From: Candidatus Eisenbergiella intestinipullorum
Lineage (GTDB): Bacteria; Bacillota; Clostridia; Lachnospirales; Lachnospiraceae
Length of the DNA: 33,099 nucleotides
Assembly: GCA_019119815.1 (NCBI GenBank)
Contig: DWWH01000015.1
Location: 1-33,099, forward strand
Direction of reading: 5' to 3'
Shown: positions 1 to 6,670 of the stretch, one piece after another
Layout: every line of letters begins with the position of its first letter
How positions within the stretch are numbered: the first letter of the stretch is position 1
Program-made: the position numbers and the translations under genes
Notes under the pieces: model-generated
The model's input: the letters and a program-made list of their open reading frames with translations, nothing else
What the model was told of the DNA's origin: nothing
Databases searched by the model: none

Positions 1-1384
1 GCACGGCGGCTTCCCGGATCTTTTCAAAGGGCACGTTTTCCTTTCCGTAGCTGATGTTGTTCCGGATGCTCTCCCCGAACAGGGCGGTATCCTGAAGCAC
101 CACGCCGAAGGCCGACCGCAGATCCGCCATCCGGTAATCCCGCAGGTCATGGCCGTCCAGCAGAATGGCTCCCTCCTGCACGTCGTAGAAACGGGTCAGC
201 AGGTTGATAAGGGTGGTCTTTCCAGCTCCGGTAGGCCCCGCCACCGCCACTCTGGTACCGGCCGGAATGTACAGGCTCACATCCTTCAGCACGGGTTCCT
301 CCGGACGGTAGCCGAAGGTGACATGCTCCAGACGGATCTCGCCTTTTGGATGACTGAGCGGCAGTGCATCCGGGCGGTCTGCAGGCTCCGGCTCCTCATC
401 AAATATCTCAAAAATCCGTTCCGCACCTGCCACCGCGGTCTGGAAATTATTGTAGATATTCGCGATGTCCACAAAGGGCCTGGTGAACTGTCTGGAATAC
501 AGAAGGAAGCTGGAAATGGTTCCCACGGAAAGCTGTCCTGCAGCAGCCATCAGTCCGCTCACAATGGCGATGAGCACGTAGTTTAAATTGTTGATCACGT
601 TGGTGATCGGCATCAGGTAGCCTGACCAGATCTGCGCTCTGGTTGCCACACGGCAGAATGCCTCGTTCTTTTCCGCAAAGTCCTCCACCATGTTGTCTTC
701 CTGGCAGAACGCCTTGACGATCCGCAGCCCGGAAATGCTCTCCTCCACCTGGCCGTTCAGACTGCCGAGAAGGGCCTGCTGCTGCCGGAACAGCTTTCTC
801 GTGTGCTTTGTCACCGTCCGGGTCAGAAGGAAAATCATGGCCACGGCGATGAGCGCCACTCCGGTGAGCAGCACGTTGGAAAAGAGCATGGCAAAGAAAA
901 TCCCGATGATGGTAAAGCCGTACATCATCAGCTGGGTGAGGGAATCGGAAATGGTAGTGCTGATGTTATCCACGTCATTGGTCAGACGGCTCATCAGCTC
1001 CCCGTGCTGTCTTGCGTCAAAAAAGGAAAGGGGCAGTTCTTTCATTTTTCCGAACAGACTGGTACGGATATGGTAAATCATCCGCTGCCCCGCTGCCGCC
1101 ATCAGAAACTGCTGAAGGAAACGGACCAGCCAGTCGCCCAGATACAGGCCCGCAAGCAGCGCGATCAACGCCGCACAGGGGCTCCCCTCATTGACGCGGT
1201 TCACCGCCTGCCCGATCAGGAGCGGGGAAAGGATGGCGGAACCGGACGCCAGAGCGGAGCACACAAAAACCGGCCCAAGTCCCTGCCTGTGCCCTTTGGT
1301 CAGCCTCCAGAGACGAAGAAGGGTTCCCTTCATGTTTTTTGGCTTCACGCCCGGCATTCCCCGCTTCAGTTTGTATTCACTCAT
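1..1384 (-). CDS. ABC exporter, permease-ATPase half-transporter (C-terminus beyond window)
   Basis: This is a fused membrane domain plus nucleotide-binding domain of the multidrug/lipid exporter type. Translation from the ATG at 1384 gives MSEYKLKRGMPGVKPKN, followed by hydrophobic helices, the coupling motif LPLSFFDARQHGELMSRLTNDVD, and a nucleotide-binding domain with Walker A GPTGAGKT and the Q-loop segment GVVLQDTALF. The reading frame stays open to base 1, so the signature motif, Walker B and the stop codon lie outside the window. It starts 2 bp after the stop of the upstream ABC gene, which implies translational coupling and a heterodimer with it. Together with the marR gene ahead of them, this looks like a drug or toxic-compound exporter. 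The substrate cannot be told from sequence. The family call is firm; the function is inferred. Confidence 0.93.
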   Translation of the reverse strand, partial: MSEYKLKRGMPGVKPKNMKGTLLRLWRLTKGHRQGLGPVFVCSALASGSAILSPLLIGQAVNRVNEGSPCAALIALLAGLYLGDWLVRFLQQFLMAAAGQRMIYHIRTSLFGKMKELPLSFFDARQHGELMSRLTNDVDNISTTISDSLTQLMMYGFTIIGIFFAMLFSNVLLTGVALIAVAMIFLLTRTVTKHTRKLFRQQQALLGSLNGQVEESISGLRIVKAFCQEDNMVEDFAEKNEAFCRVATRAQIWSGYLMPITNVINNLNYVLIAIVSGLMAAAGQLSVGTISSFLLYSRQFTRPFVDIANIYNNFQTAVAGAERIFEIFDEEPEPADRPDALPLSHPKGEIRLEHVTFGYRPEEPVLKDVSLYIPAGTRVAVAGPTGAGKTTLINLLTRFYDVQEGAILLDGHDLRDYRMADLRSAFGVVLQDTALFGESIRNNISYGKENVPFEKIREAAV

Positions 1385-1386
1385 GC

Positions 1387-3114
1387 TTACCTCCCCATCG
1401 GAGCGCCTGCTGCTCCGATCTGTGACTCATAAATGGCCCGGTATACCGCACACTGCTCCAGCAGCTCCTGATGGCTTCCAAAGCCCTTCACCCTGCCGTC
1501 CTCCAGACACAGAATCCGGTCAGCGCGCATCACGGTGGAAATCCGCTGGCTGATCAGCAGCACGGTCATATCCGCCGTTTCCTGCCGGATTCCCTGCAGA
1601 ACCCGCGCTTCCGTGTTCGCGTCCAGCGCGCTGGTGCAGTCGTCCAGAATCAGAATCCGGGGCTTTCTCACCAGCGCCCTGGCAATGGAAAGCCGCTGCT
1701 TCTGGCCGCCGGACAGGTTCACGCCGCCCTGACTTAAATCCGTCTCATAACCGTTCGGGAAAGCGGAGACAAATTCATCCGCACAGGCGATGCAGGCCGC
1801 TTTTTTTACGTCCTCCTCCGATGCCTTTTCCTCTCCCCAGCGCAGATTTTCCAGAATGCTTCCTGAAAAAAGAAGGGCCTTCTGCGGCACCATGGCGATG
1901 GCCCGCCGCAGCCGCCCGGGATCGATTTCCCTCACATCGGTTCCGTCGATTTTCACCTGGCCGGATGTGGCGTCATAAAACCGGGGTACCAGATCCATCA
2001 GGGTGGATTTACCGGATCCGGTGGGACCGATGATGCCGATGGTCTCTCCCGCTTCTGCCTGAAAGCTCACGTCCTCCACTGCGGGCCGCGACGTGGAAGC
2101 GTAGGTGAAGGAAACCCGTTCAAAGGTCACCTGCCCCCGGATATCAGCCGGACCGGCTCCCCGTTCCGGCAGCTCCTGCGCGGGCTTCTCCTTAAGGACC
2201 TCCTCCACGCGGGCGGAGGAAGCCAGCGCCCGCACCGCCATATTCAGGATGTTGGACACCATGCCCAGGGAAAAGAGCACCTGGGTCATGTAATTGACGG
2301 AGGCCATCAGCCTGCCGATCTCTCCCCCGTTATCCGTCTGGGAAATCCACAGAAGGACCACGATCCCCAGGTTCACCGTCAGGTTGATGAACGGGCCGAA
2401 CACCGCCATGATGCGCATGGCGGATACTCCCGCCTGCGCGAAATCTCCCGCTGCGTCCGCAAATTTTTCCTCCTCCCGCTCCTCCGCCCGGAAGGCCTTT
2501 ACCACACGGATGGAGGACAGAAACTCCCGGCTCACCGCATTGAGCCGATCCAGCTTCCGCTGCAGGATTCCGAATCTGGGATACCCCAGCTTCATGTTTC
2601 CCGCGATGAGGAACGCGGAAATCAGCAGAATTACCACAATCATGGGGAGCTGCTGCGGGGTCTGCACGATGATCAGGACGATGGCTCCCACACAGGTGAT
2701 GGGCGCTTTCATCATGATCCGCATACAGCCGTTCAGGAAATTCTGGATCTGCGTCACGTCATTGGTGATTCTCGTGATGATGGAGGAAGGCTGCAGCCGG
2801 TCAATATTTTCAAAGGACAGGGTCTGTACCTTCTCATAGATTTCCATGCGCATTTCCTTCCCGATCAGCTGCGAGGTCCTGCTGGCATAGATATTGCGCA
2901 TAACCGCCCCAAACGCTCCCAGCGCGGCGATTCCAAGCATGATTCCGCCGTAAAAAAGGATCTGCCTCACATCCCGCTTCGCCACTCCCTCATCCACGAT
3001 AAAGGACATAAAGGTGGGCTGCAGCAGATCCGCAAGGGTTTCAATGGTCAGAAAAAAGATCGCCGTCAGGAACATCCCCAAATGCCTGCGGACATATCTT
3101 AACATCAGCTTCAT
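1387..3114 (-). CDS. ABC exporter, permease-ATPase half-transporter with degenerate ATPase site
   Basis: The product has 575 residues, a usual length for a half-transporter. Membrane helices occupy roughly residues 10-300, and the nucleotide-binding domain follows. Walker A is GPTGSGKS (363-370), the signature is LSGGQ (467-471), and Walker B is ILILDD (487-492). In the last motif the usual catalytic glutamate is aspartate, followed by CTSALD. That substitution is typical of the subunit carrying the degenerate site in heterodimeric exporters such as the BmrC/BmrD type, so its partner is expected to be the gene ending the operon at the left edge. The start codon overlaps the marR stop by 4 bp (ATGA) and has GGGGGAGG seven bases upstream. 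Substrate unknown; multidrug export under MarR control is the likely role. Confidence 0.95.
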   Translation of the reverse strand: MKLMLRYVRRHLGMFLTAIFFLTIETLADLLQPTFMSFIVDEGVAKRDVRQILFYGGIMLGIAALGAFGAVMRNIYASRTSQLIGKEMRMEIYEKVQTLSFENIDRLQPSSIITRITNDVTQIQNFLNGCMRIMMKAPITCVGAIVLIIVQTPQQLPMIVVILLISAFLIAGNMKLGYPRFGILQRKLDRLNAVSREFLSSIRVVKAFRAEEREEEKFADAAGDFAQAGVSAMRIMAVFGPFINLTVNLGIVVLLWISQTDNGGEIGRLMASVNYMTQVLFSLGMVSNILNMAVRALASSARVEEVLKEKPAQELPERGAGPADIRGQVTFERVSFTYASTSRPAVEDVSFQAEAGETIGIIGPTGSGKSTLMDLVPRFYDATSGQVKIDGTDVREIDPGRLRRAIAMVPQKALLFSGSILENLRWGEEKASEEDVKKAACIACADEFVSAFPNGYETDLSQGGVNLSGGQKQRLSIARALVRKPRILILDDCTSALDANTEARVLQGIRQETADMTVLLISQRISTVMRADRILCLEDGRVKGFGSHQELLEQCAVYRAIYESQIGAAGAPMGR

Positions 3115-3545
3115 TTGATTTCCTCCCCCTGTTTCGCTTCATCAGCGGCCCAGGCATCCGCCAGCTTCTCCAGGAGAGGATACAGCTGTTCCTTTTCCTC
3201 CCCGGTCAGGATTCCGAACAGCTCATCCGCCATCCGCTCCCTTTCCTGCCTGGCTTCCACCGCCGCCTGTTCTCCCTCCGGCGTCAGAATGATGTCCAGA
3301 TTCCGCCGGTCAGAAGTGCTGACCTCTCTGCGGATCAGACCGCTTTTTTCCATATTTTCCAGCTGTTCGCTCAAGGTAGCCGCCCGCCGTTCCAGAATTC
3401 CGGTCAGCTCCTTCTGGCTCATGCGCCCGTTTTCCTGAAGCAAAATCAGAATCCTCCCCTGCCCGCGAAATCGCCTTTTTCTGTGGTACTGGATATGCGC
3501 GCATTTTCGGAATCGATTCAAAAGCATCAGATTTGTGATTTCCAT
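3111..3545 (-). CDS. MarR-family transcriptional regulator
   Basis: This 144-residue winged-helix regulator is the first gene of the exporter operon. The middle of the protein carries the expected helix-turn-helix (QGRILILLQENGRMSQKELT, then a recognition helix) and a wing with STSDRRNLDIILTPEG, the conserved DxR-rich turn of MarR proteins. A long C-terminal helix should provide the dimer interface. The start at 3545 is chosen because GGGAGG lies just before it; an upstream in-frame ATG at 3590 has no ribosome site and falls in the inverted-repeat arm. The gene overlaps the downstream ABC gene by 4 bp. By analogy with similar loci it probably represses its own operon and releases it on binding a drug-like ligand; the ligand is not predictable. 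Confidence 0.93.
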   Translation of the reverse strand: MEITNLMLLNRFRKCAHIQYHRKRRFRGQGRILILLQENGRMSQKELTGILERRAATLSEQLENMEKSGLIRREVSTSDRRNLDIILTPEGEQAAVEARQERERMADELFGILTGEEKEQLYPLLEKLADAWAADEAKQGEEIK

Positions 3546-3589
3546 CGTTACCTCCCTATCAGAACGCCTTTTGCAGACGGGCCCGGCCA

Positions 3590-3806
3590 AATAATCAGGT
3601 CCCTTAACATCTCTGTTTACAGTCTACGCCGCTGTATAAAAAATGTCAAGGGACCGTTACTATTCAGCCAGCTCTGCGCATTTACTGCGCAGACCGTACG
3701 AAAACGTATAGCGAGGAAGCATCCGGCCCCTCGCGAAGCGAATGGAATGGCCGGATGCCGTTACAGTTCTGCCGAAGGCTAAACTGTAACAAGGGACCTG
3801 ATTATT
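3590..3806. repeat. 217-bp MITE-like element with perfect 16-bp inverted ends
   Basis: The arms AATAATCAGGTCCCTT (3590-3605) and AAGGGACCTGATTATT (3791-3806) are perfect reverse complements. Between them are at least four further hairpins: CTGCGCA/TGCGCAG (3674-3692), GCATCCGGCC/GGCCGGATGC (3719-3758) with TCGC-GAA-GCGA in its loop, and GTTACAGTT/AACTGTAAC (3760-3790). A third copy of AAGGGACC sits at 3648-3655. No open frame of note is present. The structure could be a non-autonomous mobile repeat, a structured RNA region, or an operator cluster. Target-site duplication was not seen directly outside the arms. This element fills most of the 430-bp gap between marR and the acetyltransferase gene. 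Confidence 0.6.
3621..3649 (-). promoter_or_regulatory. Promoter of the marR-ABC operon
   Basis: Minus-strand TTGACA (3649-3644), a 17-bp spacer, then TAGACT (3626-3621): a perfect -35 box and a -10 box matching four of six bases. Transcription would begin near 3614, about 70 bases before the marR start. The promoter lies inside the 217-bp inverted-repeat element, so the element itself supplies transcription to the operon. Confidence 0.75.
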
Positions 3807-3809
3807 CTA

Positions 3810-3838
3810 TGGAAGTGCAGATCGATCTGTGATAAAAT
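3810..3838 (+). promoter_or_regulatory. Possible weak promoter for the acetyltransferase gene
   Basis: Plus-strand TGGAAG (3810-3815), a 17-bp spacer and TAAAAT (3833-3838) preceded by TGA, giving an extended -10. The -35 box matches the consensus in only three bases. It lies just outside the right arm of the inverted-repeat element and points to the only plus-strand gene of the window. This is a pattern match only. Confidence 0.35.
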
Positions 3839-3858
3839 CAGTTATTGTTCCTGCAGGT

Positions 3859-3907
3859 AAACGCATTTCCCACGCTGCCCCTGTAAAAAAGTGGGGTCTT
3901 AATGCGT
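3859..3907 (+). other. Leader hairpin before the acetyltransferase gene
   Basis: AAACGCATT (3859-3867) pairs with AATGCGTTT (3899-3907), and inside them CCCAC pairs with GTGGG. The folded leader sits about 70 bases before the chosen start codon. It has no clear U-tract, so termination is doubtful; an RNA-stabilising or regulatory role is possible but unproven. Confidence 0.35.
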
Positions 3908-3975
3908 TTTGCACCGTGCGTCCCTGCTCCGGAGCTGGAATCTGTATGGACAACTCAAAGGAAAGGACAACCGCC

Positions 3976-4584
3976 ATGGATTTTGAAATACGAAAATGCG
4001 GCAGAGAGGACATTGACACCATCGTCGGGCTGATTCAGACCGTATATGAACAGATGGAACAGAAGGAATGGTTTGCCGCGGATAACAGCGAATATACAAG
4101 AAAAATGCTCGCCGAAGGCCGGGGAACGGCCTGGATGGCTGTGGAAAAGAAAAGCGGGCAGCCTGCGGGCGTCTTCATGACCGCCATCCCATTCGTCCCC
4201 CGCAAAACGATTGCGAAGCCGGGGACGGATGAGATTCCTGTGGCGGGGACGGATGGAATTTCCGGGCCGGGAAGCATGCAGGATGACTATGAGGAGAATC
4301 TTGGCCGTGATATCGGTCTTCCGGAGTCGGAGCTGGGAAAGGTGGCCCATATGGATTCTGCCGCCGTCCTTCCGTCCTTCCGCGGCTTTCACCTGCAGCG
4401 TCGGCTGATGAAAACAGCGGAAGAAGAGCTTCAAAGGGAAGGCTTCCGCTATTTGTGCTGCACCGTCCATCCGGATAACAAGAGCAGCCTGCAGAGCGTT
4501 CTTTCCCAGGGCTACCGCATCGCAAAGACCTGCGAAAAGTACGGCGGATTTCCCCGGCATATCCTGGTCAGGGAGCTGATCTGA
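3976..4584 (+). CDS. GNAT-family N-acetyltransferase
   Basis: The 202-residue product has the GNAT fold signature: an N-terminal strand MDFEIRKCGREDIDTIVGLI, a central strand VAHMDSAAVLPSFRG, and the acetyl-CoA loop RGFHLQRRLM, followed by LCCTVHPDNKSSLQSVLSQGY, the typical strand-helix pair with an Asn near the cofactor. The start at 3976 is favoured by AAAGGAAAGG about eight bases upstream; an in-frame ATG at 3946 is less well placed. A hydrophilic insert between the second and third strands contains the duplicated motif GTDEIP/GTDGIS, which comes from a direct repeat GGGGACGGATG in the DNA. The substrate is unknown. It converges with the MATE gene and their 3' ends overlap by 17 bp. Confidence 0.88.
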   Translation: MDFEIRKCGREDIDTIVGLIQTVYEQMEQKEWFAADNSEYTRKMLAEGRGTAWMAVEKKSGQPAGVFMTAIPFVPRKTIAKPGTDEIPVAGTDGISGPGSMQDDYEENLGRDIGLPESELGKVAHMDSAAVLPSFRGFHLQRRLMKTAEEELQREGFRYLCCTVHPDNKSSLQSVLSQGYRIAKTCEKYGGFPRHILVRELI

Positions 4585-5905
4585 GCGCTCTCTTTTCCTG
4601 CTGCAGATAAACCGCTGCCCCGATTGCGCTCACCAGAAGCTCCGTCAGGGGAAAGGCACACCAGACCCCGGTCATTCCAAATGCGGCAGACAACAGGAAG
4701 GCCGCAGGAATGATGATGAAAAATCCCCGCAGCAGGGAAATGATGTGGGCCGGAAGCACATTCTCCGTGGAGGTAAAAAAGACGGACAGAATGATATTGA
4801 AGCCGGCAAACACACAGCCCGTAAAATAGATTCGGAGTCCCGTTTCCGCAATGCTCTGCAGAAGCGCGTTTTTTTCACTGTTGAATACCGAAGCGATTCC
4901 TCCCGCTCCGAAAAACACGCAGACATAGATCGCTGCGGACACCAGAAGCATGGTCAGGAGCGCATAGCGCAGATAAATCCGCACCCGGCTCCCCTCTCCC
5001 GTCCCGTGCGCGCTGCTCATCAACGGCTGTACGCCCTGGGCGATGCCGGTGTAAATGGCGATCACCACGAGGGACAGGTTGGCGATCACACCATAAGCCG
5101 CCACGCCGATATTTCCCTGCAGCCGGAGAATCACCGCGTTGAATACGATGATGACAATCCCGGAAGAAACTTCCGTGATCAGAGACGGCAGGCCGGAGGA
5201 AAGGATATAGCCTGCCTGCCGCAGCCAGCCGGCCATGGAATAAGCCTTCACCCGCAGCCGGAACCGGTTCTTTTTCTGCATAAAGAAGGGCGACAGAATG
5301 CCCATGCTGATGACGGGTGCAAGTCCCGTGGCAAATACCGCGCCGAAGATTCCCATGCCTAACGGGAACATGAACACATAGTCCAGAACCACGTTGGAAA
5401 GGCTTCCTCCGATCATGGCGGCCATGGAGCGCTGCGGCGCGCCGTCATTTCTCACAAAACACAGAAGCAGATTGTTCATCATGAACATGGGCGCAAAAAG
5501 CAGGATCACCTGCAGATAGATCCGGCTCATTTCATATACCTCGCTGTCTGCGCCGAGAAGCCGGATCAGCGGACCCGATGCAAACAGACCGAGCGCGAAG
5601 AAAACCGCGGCGATCAGAAGCGTCAGAAGGGCGGAGACGGTAAACGCCTGATCCGCCGCCTCGTCATTTCCCTGTCCTTTCAGGATGGAATAACGGGTTC
5701 CGCCGCCCATTCCGATCATCAGCCCGCAGCCGTTGATGAAGTTGTAGACCGGAATCGCCAGGTTCAGTGCCGTCAGTCCAGCGGCGCCAAGCGCCTTGGA
5801 AATAAAAAAGGTGTCCGCAAGAATATAGCAGGACAAACCGATCATGCCCAGCACGTTCAGGGATGTATAACGGGAAAAATCCCGAAAGTAGTCCTTATGT
5901 TTCAC
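4568..5905 (-). CDS. MATE-family efflux transporter
   Basis: The 445-residue product is almost wholly hydrophobic, fitting the twelve-helix, two-bundle MATE/MOP architecture. The N-terminus (MKHKDYFRDFSRYTSLNVLG, then YILADTFFISKALG) and the segment ALNLAIPVYNFINGCGLMIGMGGGTRYS are typical of the bacterial NorM/DinF-like group found in Clostridia. These carriers use Na+ or H+ gradients to expel cationic drugs or metabolites; the substrate here is unknown. The start codon overlaps the stop of the upstream flavin-binding gene by 4 bp, so the two are probably one two-gene operon. The 3' end overlaps the opposing acetyltransferase gene. Confidence 0.93.
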   Translation of the reverse strand: MKHKDYFRDFSRYTSLNVLGMIGLSCYILADTFFISKALGAAGLTALNLAIPVYNFINGCGLMIGMGGGTRYSILKGQGNDEAADQAFTVSALLTLLIAAVFFALGLFASGPLIRLLGADSEVYEMSRIYLQVILLFAPMFMMNNLLLCFVRNDGAPQRSMAAMIGGSLSNVVLDYVFMFPLGMGIFGAVFATGLAPVISMGILSPFFMQKKNRFRLRVKAYSMAGWLRQAGYILSSGLPSLITEVSSGIVIIVFNAVILRLQGNIGVAAYGVIANLSLVVIAIYTGIAQGVQPLMSSAHGTGEGSRVRIYLRYALLTMLLVSAAIYVCVFFGAGGIASVFNSEKNALLQSIAETGLRIYFTGCVFAGFNIILSVFFTSTENVLPAHIISLLRGFFIIIPAAFLLSAAFGMTGVWCAFPLTELLVSAIGAAVYLQQEKRALRSAP

Positions 5906-6456
5906 ATCATCTCCTCATTTTCTTTTTCAGGAACCGTCTCTCTTTCCTTCACCAGTTCCACGGCTTCCTTCCCGCTCATATGCTCCACGATAAATTCCAG
6001 CATACAGAGGATGGAAAAATCGCGTTCTATCTCCGCTTCTCTTGACGCGCCGCTCTCCTCCGGGGAATACTTCACGGCCAGCTTTTCAATGGCGTTTCTG
6101 ATCTCGTTTTCCTCTTTCAGAATCCGCACCTTCCCGAATGCGATCACACTGCGGAAATAGGTGGTAAATTTCTCCGGCACGATTCTGTCCTGATCAATTA
6201 CGCAGAAAGACGCTTTTTCTTCCTTTCGGATGGCGTCCAGCTTGTGCCCTGTTCTGGCACAGTGGAAGTAAATCCTTCCATCCTCGTAAATGTAGCTCAA
6301 CGGCACCGCATAGGGATAGCCTCCATCGCCCAGCAGGGCGAGCACACCTGAGGTTCCCCGCTTCAAAACCGCTTCACATTCCTGTCTGGAAAGGGCCTGT
6401 TTCTTCCTGCGCATGGGACGAAAAATGCCTTCCGCTCCATTCTTCTGTTCCATCAT
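5902..6456 (-). CDS. Pyridoxamine 5'-phosphate oxidase-like / flavin-nucleotide-binding protein (NimA-like)
   Basis: A 184-residue protein of the split-barrel flavin-binding fold. Recognisable features are the N-terminal MRRKKQALSRQECEAVL, the strand pair GVLALLGDGGYPYAVPLSYIY, and IYFHCARTGHKLDAIRKEEKASF, which match the 5-nitroimidazole-resistance/PNPOx-like group. Members bind FMN or related cofactors and some reduce nitro drugs or quinones; this one's reaction cannot be assigned. The start at 6456 (or the adjoining ATG at 6453) is chosen because GGAGG lies nine bases upstream; the longer frame from 6477 would place that site inside the coding region. It is the first gene of a two-gene unit with the MATE transporter. 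Confidence 0.86.
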   Translation of the reverse strand: MMEQKNGAEGIFRPMRRKKQALSRQECEAVLKRGTSGVLALLGDGGYPYAVPLSYIYEDGRIYFHCARTGHKLDAIRKEEKASFCVIDQDRIVPEKFTTYFRSVIAFGKVRILKEENEIRNAIEKLAVKYSPEESGASREAEIERDFSILCMLEFIVEHMSGKEAVELVKERETVPEKENEEMM

Positions 6457-6487
6457 TTGTTCATGCCTCCATTTCATCCGCTTTTAC

Positions 6488-6540
6488 AAAAGAAAAGCCC
6501 CGTCTCCATCCCTTCTAAGGCCTGCGGAATAGAGCGGGGC
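6488..6540 (-). terminator. Intrinsic terminator or attenuator in the flavin-protein leader
   Basis: On the minus strand GCCCCGCTC (6540-6532) pairs with GAGACGGGGC with one bulged A, and is followed by TTTTCTTTT (6496-6488). It lies after the promoter at 6575-6603 and about 30 bases before the ribosome site, so it can both end pheT transcripts and interrupt transcription of the flavin-protein gene. A small hairpin ACTGCC/GGCAGT (6541-6556) directly precedes it. Confidence 0.65.
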
Positions 6541-6574
6541 ACTGCCCGGCGGCAGTCTCTTTTCTATAATTTAT

Positions 6575-6603
6575 AAAATATCACAGGGCATCGCCGGTGT
6601 CAA
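6575..6603 (-). promoter_or_regulatory. Promoter of the flavin-protein/MATE operon
   Basis: Minus-strand TTGACA (6603-6598), a 17-bp spacer and TATTTT (6580-6575), preceded by TGA to give an extended -10. Transcription should start near 6568, upstream of a terminator-like hairpin. Confidence 0.7.
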
Positions 6604-6670
6604 TCACAGATATGCCATACTTGTTACAGCAAAGTACGAGCCGTTTACTGAGCATCATGGCACAGCAGAT

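Noticed and set aside
3590..3806. CRISPR-like or insertion-sequence remnant
   Set aside because: There is only one pair of inverted arms, no regular direct repeats with spacers and no transposase fragment; it is reported only as a MITE-like element.
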